Shown: positions 1-5,933 of the stretch, in pieces
Numbering within the stretch: position 1 is the first letter of the stretch
How the letters are laid out: every line of letters starts with the position of its first letter
Assembly (NCBI GenBank): GCA_023459655.1
Contig: JAEWTE010000049.1
Location: forward strand, 1 to 22,763
DNA: 22,763 nucleotides
Direction: 5' to 3'
Source of the DNA: Candidatus Parcubacteria bacterium
GTDB taxonomy: Bacteria > Patescibacteriota > Patescibacteriia > Patescibacteriales > Patescibacteriaceae
Position numbers and translations under genes: made by a program
The notes under the pieces: model-generated
What the model was told of the DNA's origin: nothing
Databases searched by the model: none
What the model saw: the letters and a program-made list of their open reading frames with translations, nothing else

Positions 1-2
1 AA

Positions 3-386
3 AAGTTGGCAACAATCAAATTGGCTGGTTTAGATTTGCGACCAAAATTATTGGTTGATGGTGAATTATCGGCTGACCAGATCGATTTATCTTTAGCCCA
101 ATGGTTAGAAAAATTAGCACCATTTGGTCAAGGTAATCACCAGCCGAAATTTGTAGCTTATCGGCAAACGATTCGCGATATTAATACGATGGGGGCTAGT
201 AAACAGCATATTAAATTGCGACTGGGCAATTATTGGGCGCTAGCCTTTGGTCAAGCTGAAGGTTATCAGGAGTTAAAACCTGGCAATCAAATTGATTTAG
301 TTTATAGCTTAGATATTAATCGCTGGCAAGGCCAAGCTGAACCGCAATTAAAAATTATTGATTTACGAATCTCAACTGATAATTAA
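3..386 (+). CDS. recJ: RecJ single-stranded-DNA exonuclease, C-terminal end (partial)
   Basis: The frame is already open at the left edge, so only the last ~127 residues are present and the catalytic DHH part lies outside. What remains fits the C-terminal OB-like/DHHA1-flanking part of RecJ: a LAPFGQGNHQPKF stretch (family form roughly LxPFGxGNxxPxF), then MGASKQHIKL, AFGQ, and a closing pattern of a valine/tyrosine strand, NRWQGQ and LKIIDLR. RecJ degrades single-stranded DNA 5' to 3' in recombination and mismatch or base-excision repair. The next gene starts 4 bases after the stop, so the two are probably co-transcribed. The TTG at base 6 is only an internal codon, not a start. Confidence 0.85.
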   Translation, partial: KLATIKLAGLDLRPKLLVDGELSADQIDLSLAQWLEKLAPFGQGNHQPKFVAYRQTIRDINTMGASKQHIKLRLGNYWALAFGQAEGYQELKPGNQIDLVYSLDINRWQGQAEPQLKIIDLRISTDN

Positions 387-390
387 TTAT

Positions 391-819
391 ATGGTCAAAA
401 AATTTGTTCATGATTACTTAATTAGTTATACCGACGGCGGGGCTCGGGGTAATCCCGGGCCGGCTGGCATCGGTGTTGTTTTACAAGATAAAACTGGTCA
501 AACTATTGGTGAATGGTCGGAATTCTTGGGGGTGGCCACCAATAACCAGGCTGAATATAAGGCTTTATTATTAGCCTTAAAACAGGCGGTCGCTTTGGGG
601 GTAGTGGAGTTAGATTGTCGTTTAGATAGTGAATTAGTAGTTAAACAACTCAAAGGTGAATATAAAGTTAAACACCCTGATCTTAAGCCTTTATTTGAAC
701 AGGCTAAAAGCTTGATTTCTCAGATTAAAAATGTTAGTTTTAAGCATATTCGTCGTGAATTGAATAAGCAGGCCGATCAATTGGCCAATCAGGCCATGGA
801 TCGAGGTGGTGATTTTTAG
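391..819 (+). CDS. rnhA: Ribonuclease HI family protein
   Basis: A 142-residue type 1 RNase H that cleaves the RNA strand of RNA-DNA hybrids. The four acidic active-site residues can be placed: D15 in TDGGARGNPGPAG, E55 in NNQAEYKALLLAL, D79 in LDSELVVKQL, and D129 in NKQADQLANQA. It is short and lacks the basic protrusion of E. coli RNase HI, so it resembles the compact archaeal/YpdQ-like branch. I chose ATG 391 because the frame upstream of it overlaps recJ and shows no family similarity; no Shine-Dalgarno is visible. The gene sits 4 bases after recJ. Its TAG stop shares its final G with the first base of the following tRNA, so transcript and tRNA are probably processed from one RNA. Confidence 0.9.
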   Translation: MVKKFVHDYLISYTDGGARGNPGPAGIGVVLQDKTGQTIGEWSEFLGVATNNQAEYKALLLALKQAVALGVVELDCRLDSELVVKQLKGEYKVKHPDLKPLFEQAKSLISQIKNVSFKHIRRELNKQADQLANQAMDRGGDF

Positions 820-895
820 GACGCATAGCTCAGTTGGTTAGAGCGTACGGTTCACATCCGTAAGGTCACAGGTTCGAATCCTGTTGTGTCCACCA
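819..895 (+). tRNA. tRNA-Val (anticodon CAC), CCA encoded
   Basis: A full cloverleaf can be drawn: acceptor GGACGCA with TGTGTCC (one G-U), D stem GCTC/GAGC, anticodon stem TACGG/CCGTA with loop TTCACAT (anticodon CAC at 853-855), T stem ACAGG/CCTGT with loop TTCGAAT, discriminator A892 and an encoded CCA at 893-895. The 5' base G819 is also the last base of the RNase H stop codon. No promoter is visible directly upstream, so it is probably transcribed with recJ-rnhA and released by RNase P. The terminator at 903-930 ends the unit. The accessory island begins just after it, as is common downstream of tRNA genes. Confidence 0.95.
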
Positions 896-902
896 TCATT
901 AG

Positions 903-930
903 TTCCACCGAAAAGGTGGAATTTTTGTTT
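903..930 (+). terminator. Rho-independent terminator after tRNA-Val
   Basis: Stem TTCCACC (903-909) and GGTGGAA (915-921) around the loop GAAAA, followed by TTTTTGTTTT. It closes the recJ-rnhA-tRNA unit. Confidence 0.85.
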
Positions 931-1099
931 TACGCGAAATGCGCTTGTTTATTGTATTTGTTAGCGGTTTTGTGGAGGTTGAGGCGGTTCGAACTTTAGC
1001 GACACCATTTGGTTGATTTGAAGAAAGTTTGAAAATTTTATGGCTTAGATTGGAGATAAAAGAGCTTTTGGTCAGTGGTTCGAACGTTGCTTAGATCTC

Positions 1100-1127
1100 T
1101 TGTATATTTTGACCTACGCGCTATAAT
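1100..1127 (+). promoter_or_regulatory. Promoter of the restriction-modification-like operon
   Basis: TTGTAT at 1100-1105, a 16-base spacer and TATAAT at 1122-1127. The expected start of transcription is near 1134, only ~13 bases before the first usable ATG, so the message would be nearly leaderless. This rules against the longer reading of the XRE gene that begins at 1075. Confidence 0.6.
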
Positions 1128-1146
1128 ACAACTAACCATAGATTAC

Positions 1147-1362
1147 ATGTCTTATATGACCAAAGAACAAACAATTGGACAAAAAATCAGAGCTTGGCGG
1201 GCAAAGAAGGATTTAACGCAGGATGAGCTCGCGAAGAAGGCGGATATACCTTATCCGACCTTAATCAAAATTGAGTCGGATACTGTAACCAATCCGACGC
1301 TGGATACTGTAAAGAAGATTGCGGCGGGGCTTGGGTTGTCGCTTGATGAACTAACACAATAA
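1147..1362 (+). CDS. XRE-family HTH regulator, possible restriction-modification controller (C protein)
   Basis: A 71-residue protein that is almost entirely one XRE/Cro-type helix-turn-helix: IGQKIRAWRAKKDLTQDELA, then ADIPYPTLIKIES as turn and recognition helix, and a closing LDTVKKIAAGLGLSLDEL helix pair. The size is close to that of restriction-modification controller (C) proteins, and it lies 2 bases before a methylase gene, so autoregulation of the operon is a reasonable inference. Two starts are possible, ATG 1147 and ATG 1156; both fall just after the predicted promoter and neither has a Shine-Dalgarno site. A symmetric GTC-N6-GAC element (1149-1160) overlaps both. It could instead be a general phage-type repressor. 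Confidence 0.8.
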   Translation: MSYMTKEQTIGQKIRAWRAKKDLTQDELAKKADIPYPTLIKIESDTVTNPTLDTVKKIAAGLGLSLDELTQ

Positions 1363-1364
1363 GT

Positions 1365-2417
1365 ATGGCGACTAAATCAAATTCAAATCTCAATAAAGCA
1401 GCAAGGGTAAAAAATGATGAGTTTTATACGCGCCTTGTTGATATTGAAAAAGAATTAAGGCATTATAAAAACCAATTCAATGGTAAGGTTGTATATTGTA
1501 ATTGTGACGATCCGTTCGAAAGTAATTTTTTTAAATATTTTGCAGCAAACTTTAAAGCTTTTGGATTAAAAAGACTTATTGCAACCAGTTACAAACCATC
1601 CCCTGTAGCAAACACGCAACTCGGATTGTTTGGTGACGACATATCACTGGGTGTGCCAAAGGGGCGTCCGAAAATAACAGCTAATAAATTTATTATCAAT
1701 GAAGTCGGAGATATAGATGGTGATGGCGCCTTTGATTTGCATGATGTTGCCAAACAGCTCAAGGCAAATAAAAACAACGAATGGGCACCTTTGGAGGGCG
1801 AGGGTGATTTTAGAAGTGCAGAGAGCGTGGAATTACTTAAACAGGCAGATATTGTCGTAACGAATCCGCCATTTTCACTGTTTCGTGATTACGTCGCGCA
1901 ACTCATGGAGCATGATAAGAAGTTTTTAATTATAGGTAACGATAATGCCATTGCGTACAAAGAATTTTTTGGATTTGTTAAACAAAACAAAGTATGGACT
2001 GGTTATGCAAAGGTGAAAGAGTTTATACAACCAAATGGTGAAGTCAAAAAATTTGGTAATGTTGGTTGGTACACGAATCTCGACACAACTAAAAGGCATG
2101 AGAAATTGACACTTTATAAAAAATATAAATCCGACGAATATCCACGATATGTAAATTACGATGCTATTGAAGTATCAAAAGTTGTTGATATTCCAATAGA
2201 CTATGAGGGAGAAATGGGCGTACCTATTACATTTCTTGATAAATATAATCCTGATCAGTTTGAAATAATAGGCTCAAGTCTGTTTCTAGGAAAACCGATG
2301 AAAGATATCGCCCCGAAAGGATCATTTGTCCAGGGTGGACCAAGATTTTATTTAGCAAATGACAATAAGACCTATCGACGACTTTATGATCGTCTCATTA
2401 TAAAGAAAAAATCCTAA
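1365..2417 (+). CDS. EcoRI-family adenine-specific DNA methyltransferase
   Basis: A 350-residue N6-adenine methyltransferase that should transfer a methyl group from S-adenosylmethionine to adenine in a specific DNA site. It matches the M.EcoRI family (about 326 residues): NDEFYTRLVDIEKEL near residue 17, VVYCNCDDPFESNFFKYF at 42-59, and the catalytic motif NPPF at 167-170 preceded by DIVVT. The family's target for EcoRI itself is GAATTC; the target here cannot be read from the sequence. It sits 2 bases after the XRE gene and 3 bases before the DUF262-HNH gene, so all three form one operon. Its natural role is probably protection of self DNA against the neighbouring nuclease. Confidence 0.88.
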   Translation: MATKSNSNLNKAARVKNDEFYTRLVDIEKELRHYKNQFNGKVVYCNCDDPFESNFFKYFAANFKAFGLKRLIATSYKPSPVANTQLGLFGDDISLGVPKGRPKITANKFIINEVGDIDGDGAFDLHDVAKQLKANKNNEWAPLEGEGDFRSAESVELLKQADIVVTNPPFSLFRDYVAQLMEHDKKFLIIGNDNAIAYKEFFGFVKQNKVWTGYAKVKEFIQPNGEVKKFGNVGWYTNLDTTKRHEKLTLYKKYKSDEYPRYVNYDAIEVSKVVDIPIDYEGEMGVPITFLDKYNPDQFEIIGSSLFLGKPMKDIAPKGSFVQGGPRFYLANDNKTYRRLYDRLIIKKKS

Positions 2418-2420
2418 TTT

Positions 2421-3512
2421 ATGAAAATTGAACTACAAAGAATAAAAATCCGCGATGTTGTTAACGGCTTTAAGGATAGCGCCGAAGAAGGTGTTGTCGC
2501 ATACGGTGGCAATCTTGATGTTCGTCCTAAATACCAGCGTGAATTTGTCTATAAAGAAAAACAGCGCGATGCCGTTCTCGATACTGTTAAAAAAGGATTT
2601 CCGCTCAATGTGATGTATTGGATGGTACGCGATGATGGAGGTTACGAGGTGTTAGATGGTCAGCAGCGCACCATTAGTCTTGGGCAATATGTTAATGGTG
2701 ACTTCTCCCTAGAGAATCGTTTTTTTCATAATCTTACAAAGGAGGAGCAAGAGCAAATACTTGCATACGAGTTGATGATCTATTTCTGTGAAGGTACAGA
2801 CAAGGAACGACTAGACTGGTTCAGAACCATAAACATCGCTGGTGAAAAATTGACAGATCAAGAGTTGCGCAATGCTGTTTACACAGGTCCATGGCTTTCG
2901 GACGCAAAGCTCAAGTTCAGCAAATCAAATTGCGCTGCCTATCTTTTGGCAAACGATGGTGGCGCGCTTCTTACTGGTTCTCCAATAAGACAAGAGTACT
3001 TAGAAAATGCCATCTCTTGGATAAACAACGGCGAAGTGGCCGATTACATGGCAAAGCATCAGCACAACAAGAATGCTAATGACTTATGGGATTATTTCCA
3101 AAATGTTATTGAGTGGGTGCGGAAAACATTTCCGAGCTACCGCAAGGAAATGGCAAATGTTGTTTGGGGCGAATTATATAACCAGTTCAAAGATAAGAAA
3201 CTGGACGCCAAGAAATTGGAAGCAGAGGTCGCGAAGTTGATGCAAGATGAGGATGTAACAAAGAAATCAGGTATTTACCCCTACGTTTTGACCAGACAAG
3301 AAAAACATCTTTCAATCCGTGCTTTTAACGACAAGATGAAGCGTGAAGCGTATGAGAGGCAAAAAGGTGTTTGTGTGAAATGCGAGGATCATTTTGAGCT
3401 AGAGGAGATGGAAGCCGATCATATTAGGCCTTGGCATGAAGGTGGAAAAACTATTGCGCAAAATTGTCAGATGCTATGTAAGCAGGATAATCGCACAAAG
3501 TCGGGGAAATAA
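2421..3512 (+). CDS. DUF262-HNH nuclease, candidate restriction endonuclease
   Basis: A 363-residue two-domain protein. The N-terminal ~110 residues are DUF262 (ParB/sulfiredoxin-like), with RPKYQREFVY at 35-44 and the diagnostic DGQQRT at 79-84; in GmrS-type proteins this domain binds and hydrolyses nucleotides. A helical middle region follows. The last ~46 residues are an HNH nuclease: CVKC (318-321), EADHIRPWHEGGKT with D333 and H334, NCQML with N348, and N357 near the end. The second zinc pair is altered: the usual LCxxCN reads LCKQDN. It follows the methylase by 3 bases and lacks its own promoter, so I infer that it is the nuclease partner. It may equally be modification-dependent, like GmrSD. 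Confidence 0.85.
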   Translation: MKIELQRIKIRDVVNGFKDSAEEGVVAYGGNLDVRPKYQREFVYKEKQRDAVLDTVKKGFPLNVMYWMVRDDGGYEVLDGQQRTISLGQYVNGDFSLENRFFHNLTKEEQEQILAYELMIYFCEGTDKERLDWFRTINIAGEKLTDQELRNAVYTGPWLSDAKLKFSKSNCAAYLLANDGGALLTGSPIRQEYLENAISWINNGEVADYMAKHQHNKNANDLWDYFQNVIEWVRKTFPSYRKEMANVVWGELYNQFKDKKLDAKKLEAEVAKLMQDEDVTKKSGIYPYVLTRQEKHLSIRAFNDKMKREAYERQKGVCVKCEDHFELEEMEADHIRPWHEGGKTIAQNCQMLCKQDNRTKSGK

Positions 3513-3536
3513 TCTAGATTTAAAAAAATATCGGGG

Positions 3537-3547
3537 GACTAAAAGTC
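3537..3547. promoter_or_regulatory. Palindrome GACTAAAAGTC, resembles a C-box
   Basis: A perfect GACT-N3-AGTC palindrome. This form is known for binding sites of restriction-modification controller proteins. It lies 25 bases after the HNH gene, upstream of the ATPase promoter. Being single, not paired, it is only a candidate. Confidence 0.35.
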
Positions 3548-3586
3548 ATGTAAAATAAGCCTCAAATTGAATAATAGATAAAAAAA

Positions 3587-3600
3587 GACACTTTTATGTC
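3587..3600. promoter_or_regulatory. Candidate operator GACA-N6-TGTC, upstream copy
   Basis: GACA CTTTTA TGTC, the first of two palindromes with identical half-sites. It lies ~22 bases upstream of the -35 box of the ATPase promoter. Its centre is 62 bases from that of the second copy. Confidence 0.4.
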
Positions 3601-3607
3601 CAAATTA

Positions 3608-3635
3608 CTTGATTTTTAAATCAAGATGGTATAAT
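3608..3635 (+). promoter_or_regulatory. Promoter of the ATPase-TOPRIM operon with a palindrome over the -35
   Basis: The -10 box is TATAAT at 3630-3635. The best -35 is TTGATT at 3609-3614 with a short 15-base spacer. The -35 lies inside a perfect palindrome, CTTGATTT-TT-AAATCAAG (3608-3625), which could block polymerase if bound. Expected transcription start is near 3642. Confidence 0.6.
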
Positions 3636-3648
3636 ATGACTACATTAG

Positions 3649-3662
3649 GACAAAATAATGTC
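3649..3662. promoter_or_regulatory. Candidate operator GACA-N6-TGTC, downstream copy
   Basis: GACA AAATAA TGTC just after the expected transcription start and 14 bases before the ATPase start codon. Together with the copy at 3587-3600 it brackets the promoter. Confidence 0.4.
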
Positions 3663-3676
3663 ATTTATACCTAAAT

Positions 3677-4927
3677 ATGTTAATAACAAGAATTAAGGCA
3701 AGCAACTTCTACGGGGTAAAAGATCCTGTTGAAGTATCGTTCACCGAGGGTGGCGAAAAAGAAAAGATAGGTTATGTAAATTTCGGGAAAGAGAGAATCT
3801 CTCTTATCTCTGGCTTTTATGGTGCCAATGCGTCAGGTAAAAGTACGGTATTAAATATCATTGACACTGTAGCCAGAATAATGGTCGCAAAACAACAAGA
3901 TTTTGTACTTGCGCCTAATGGGATAAAAGAGGAGGTTGTCATTTCTCTTCCCAACTACACAACTGCCATGCAGACAAAGCCCATAGTAATGGAGATGGAT
4001 TATATTATTGGAGACGATAAATATAACTATTCAGTCTCTATCATAAATGAGGGGAAGGAAATTTCAGAGGAAATCTTATACAAGAACAGTCAAAAAATCT
4101 TTAGTAGGAAAGATCATAATATTTCGTTTGAAAGTAAAATTGAAAAAAAGATAGGTGCTTTAGCGAAAAACATAGTAGCACCTAAAAAGTCTTCTTTCCT
4201 TTCTGTTATTTTAGATGACAGTTCTGATGTTTCTGTGTTTGCAAACATAAAAGAAGAAATAGGAATTTCTAATCTTAACCAAATAAAGACCAATTTCTGT
4301 TTTATTACCGACAAGCGCTCGGTTCAGATGGGGCAAAATAATCTCAACGGATTACTTGCTTTCGCAATAAACTATCTCAATAGCAATACTCAAAGACAGA
4401 GCGAAATGCTTGGCACAGTTAATTCTGTAGTAAAGTATTTTGAACCATCTTTTCAGAGTCTTGTTATAAATGGCAATAATAAGGTCTTCACATACGAGGC
4501 AAAATATAGGGACTTCTATAAAAATCTTGGCACTATGGAACTCTCTGCTGGAACACGAGAGCTCATAGCGTATATAGGAGATATCCTTAAAATATTAAAA
4601 ATGGGAGGCATTGTTGTCTACGATGAAACGAGCAAGTTCTATCATCCAGATATGGAGATTGCTATTCTTAATCTCTTCAAAGATAAGGATATAAACAAGA
4701 AAAATGCCCAGTTATTCTTCTCATCGCACAATCACGAGACGTTTGACCTCTTACAGAATGATCAGGCACACATTGTAGAAAAGAAGGATGGAAATATTGT
4801 CGTGTCAAAAGTATCAGATTACGATGTCAAAGAAAGAGACAATATAAAGAGAATCTATCGTCTTGGTTCTCTTGGAGGCATACCAAATACGATTGATTTC
4901 AACAGGATAATAAATAATCTCTTATAA
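3677..4927 (+). CDS. AAA15/ABC-type ATPase, AbiLi/RloA-like defence protein
   Basis: A 416-residue ATPase of the COG1106 type. It shows all ABC-ATPase motifs: Walker A GANASGKST (49-57), signature LSAGTRE from residue 289, Walker B GGIVVYDETSKFYHP with D316 and E317, and a switch histidine H351 in FFSSHNHETFDLL. The ~230 residues between Walker A and the signature form an unassigned helical insert with no long coiled coil. It is followed after 4 bases by a TOPRIM protein. That pair is typical of abortive-infection systems such as AbiL and PARIS, where the ATPase senses phage and controls the nuclease. Which of these it belongs to is inference. No Shine-Dalgarno; the start is the only sensible ATG after the promoter. 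Confidence 0.85.
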   Translation: MLITRIKASNFYGVKDPVEVSFTEGGEKEKIGYVNFGKERISLISGFYGANASGKSTVLNIIDTVARIMVAKQQDFVLAPNGIKEEVVISLPNYTTAMQTKPIVMEMDYIIGDDKYNYSVSIINEGKEISEEILYKNSQKIFSRKDHNISFESKIEKKIGALAKNIVAPKKSSFLSVILDDSSDVSVFANIKEEIGISNLNQIKTNFCFITDKRSVQMGQNNLNGLLAFAINYLNSNTQRQSEMLGTVNSVVKYFEPSFQSLVINGNNKVFTYEAKYRDFYKNLGTMELSAGTRELIAYIGDILKILKMGGIVVYDETSKFYHPDMEIAILNLFKDKDINKKNAQLFFSSHNHETFDLLQNDQAHIVEKKDGNIVVSKVSDYDVKERDNIKRIYRLGSLGGIPNTIDFNRIINNLL

Positions 4928-4931
4928 GCTT

Positions 4932-5504
4932 ATGCCTGAAAAGAAAAGCTTTAAGATATATTATTTATTGCTCACTGAAGGAACAGCGGAATTCAATCTT
5001 TTTGGTTATTTAACAACTAAAAAGTTTAAAGGAGAATTTGAGGACTCTAATGTTCAATTCAGTATCAAGGTTGAAATTATAGATGCTGGAATCTCACAAG
5101 GCAAATTAAATGGAGTTGGAGATTTCACTTCTTTCAATTCAAAATATAATGCGATAAAGGACGATGGAAGATACGTCGGTCAGAAATTATTCTTCGTGAT
5201 AGATAAGGATTTTGACGACTCTTCGCAAGTTAAAAACCTGATAGAAAAAGACGAGAATATCGTCCAGTTTGTTGAATATAATTCCGAACATCTCTTGTTA
5301 AGGTTCGGGGGCAAGAAGCCCAAGAATCCTACAGATTTTAAAAATATGGGAGAGTTTAGGAACTATTGTAAGGGGGAGTTTCAAAAACAATTCAATAAGA
5401 AAGCCTCGGAGTTTAAAGATGATGACTTTGATTCAGTATTTGTAAATATTGAAGACGATGAAATAAAGAGAGCTTTTGCTGAATTGTTTTCTACCTTGTC
5501 TTAG
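4932..5504 (+). CDS. TOPRIM/RloB-like effector nuclease of the AbiL-like pair
   Basis: A 190-residue protein with a TOPRIM outline: a first strand ending in LLLTEGTAE with the key glutamate E16 (and E20), and a second motif LFFVIDKDFDD with D91 and D93. The later EYNSEHLLLRFGG (115-127) resembles the FExWLLLHF region of the RloB family. TOPRIM proteins in the OLD, Gabija and PARIS systems act as metal-dependent nucleases, so this is the likely toxic effector held in check by the ATPase encoded just upstream. PARIS AriB (DUF4435) is the main alternative; the RloB-like motif makes AbiLii the better match. The stop is TAG and no clear terminator follows. Confidence 0.72.
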   Translation: MPEKKSFKIYYLLLTEGTAEFNLFGYLTTKKFKGEFEDSNVQFSIKVEIIDAGISQGKLNGVGDFTSFNSKYNAIKDDGRYVGQKLFFVIDKDFDDSSQVKNLIEKDENIVQFVEYNSEHLLLRFGGKKPKNPTDFKNMGEFRNYCKGEFQKQFNKKASEFKDDDFDSVFVNIEDDEIKRAFAELFSTLS

Positions 5505-5564
5505 TTTCTAAGGTGGGGCTTTACGCAAGCGCGAACTAGCAGATGGGTCAGTCCAATATGGAAT

Positions 5565-5780
5565 TTAAGTATTGAACATTTCCTTGTCTTCATCAGTTTT
5601 CTGCAAAATTCCCTCAAACACCCCAATAATCTCCTTCGTCTGCCAAATGTGGGTGCCAACCCAGCATTGAGTAGCGGTTAGTGATTTTTTCAGCCAATTC
5701 CACCAAGATTCCGAGGGTTCAAAAGGCTCAATTTCCACAGGTTTTTCATTCTCCTGTTCCAAATATTCCTGTATATTCAT
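5565..5780 (-). CDS. Small hypothetical protein, possibly a truncated remnant
   Basis: A 71-residue reading frame from ATG 5780 (or TTG 5795, 76 residues). It is acidic at the start (EQENEKPVEIEPFEPSES), then tryptophan-rich (WWNWLKK, CWVGTHIW), and ends KTDEDKEMFNT. I do not recognise it. The frame stays open and protein-like upstream to a stop at 5847-5849 but has no standard start codon there, so this may be the 3' end of a broken gene. No Shine-Dalgarno site or convincing promoter is visible. Its composition argues for a real coding origin. Confidence 0.35.
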   Translation of the reverse strand: MNIQEYLEQENEKPVEIEPFEPSESWWNWLKKSLTATQCWVGTHIWQTKEIIGVFEGILQKTDEDKEMFNT

Positions 5781-5865
5781 ACCGCTTTTTATCAACCCTT
5801 TGGTTAGTGGTTCTAAATTTGGTTTGAAATCCCCACCAAATATTTGTTATTAATCTTAAATCAAT

Positions 5866-5897
5866 TAAAAAAGAAGCATCGGCAAGAATGCTTCTTT
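5866..5897 (-). terminator. Terminator of the DHH-like gene
   Basis: Ten-base stem AAAGAAGCAT (5870-5879) with ATGCTTCTTT (5888-5897). Read on the reverse strand it ends in a run of six T (complement of 5867-5872). It lies ~37 bases past the stop of the gene that ends at 5934. Confidence 0.75.
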
Positions 5898-5933
5898 GGT
5901 TGTGTTGTTTTTTCCCGCTTGCCCGGGGAGTTA

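Larger units (their letters stand above)
930..5865. other. Accessory defence island downstream of tRNA-Val
   Basis: Between the tRNA terminator and the next terminator lie five clear accessory genes plus one doubtful one: XRE regulator, EcoRI-family methylase, DUF262-HNH nuclease, AAA15 ATPase, RloB-like TOPRIM protein and a small reverse ORF. Codon choice differs by eye from the flanking core genes (more A-rich, with codons such as ata and aga). Position beside a tRNA fits an acquired island, but I see no integrase, transposase or clean duplication of the tRNA 3' end. A weak imperfect repeat (AAGGTGG followed by TTTACGC) occurs at both ends, at 913-935 and 5510-5526. The 250 bases from 896 to 1146 hold only the terminator and a promoter. 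Boundaries are approximate. Confidence 0.6.

Noticed and set aside
986..1085. Two GGTTCGAAC copies (986-994, 1077-1085), like tRNA T-loops
   Set aside because: The flanks cannot form T or acceptor stems. They may be worn tRNA remnants, but a 9-base match is too weak to annotate.
1075..1146. GTG at 1075 as the start of the XRE gene
   Set aside because: It lies upstream of and inside the predicted promoter (-10 at 1122-1127) and adds residues unlike the HTH family.
5493..5520. Hairpin CTTAG-TTT-CTAAG after the TOPRIM gene as a terminator
   Set aside because: A weak 5-base stem that includes the stop codon and has no T run after it.
5512..5837. Inverted repeat GGTGGGG (5512-5518) and CCCCACC (5831-5837) flanking the small reverse ORF, as ends of a mini transposable element
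   Set aside because: Only ~10 bases match, no target duplication is visible, and the right arm lies within the open protein-like frame.
5913..5928. CCCGCTTGCCCGGG as a terminator between the island and the DHH-like gene
   Set aside because: The stem is four bases and the tail on the reverse strand is A-rich, not T-rich. The hairpin at 5870-5897 is far better.
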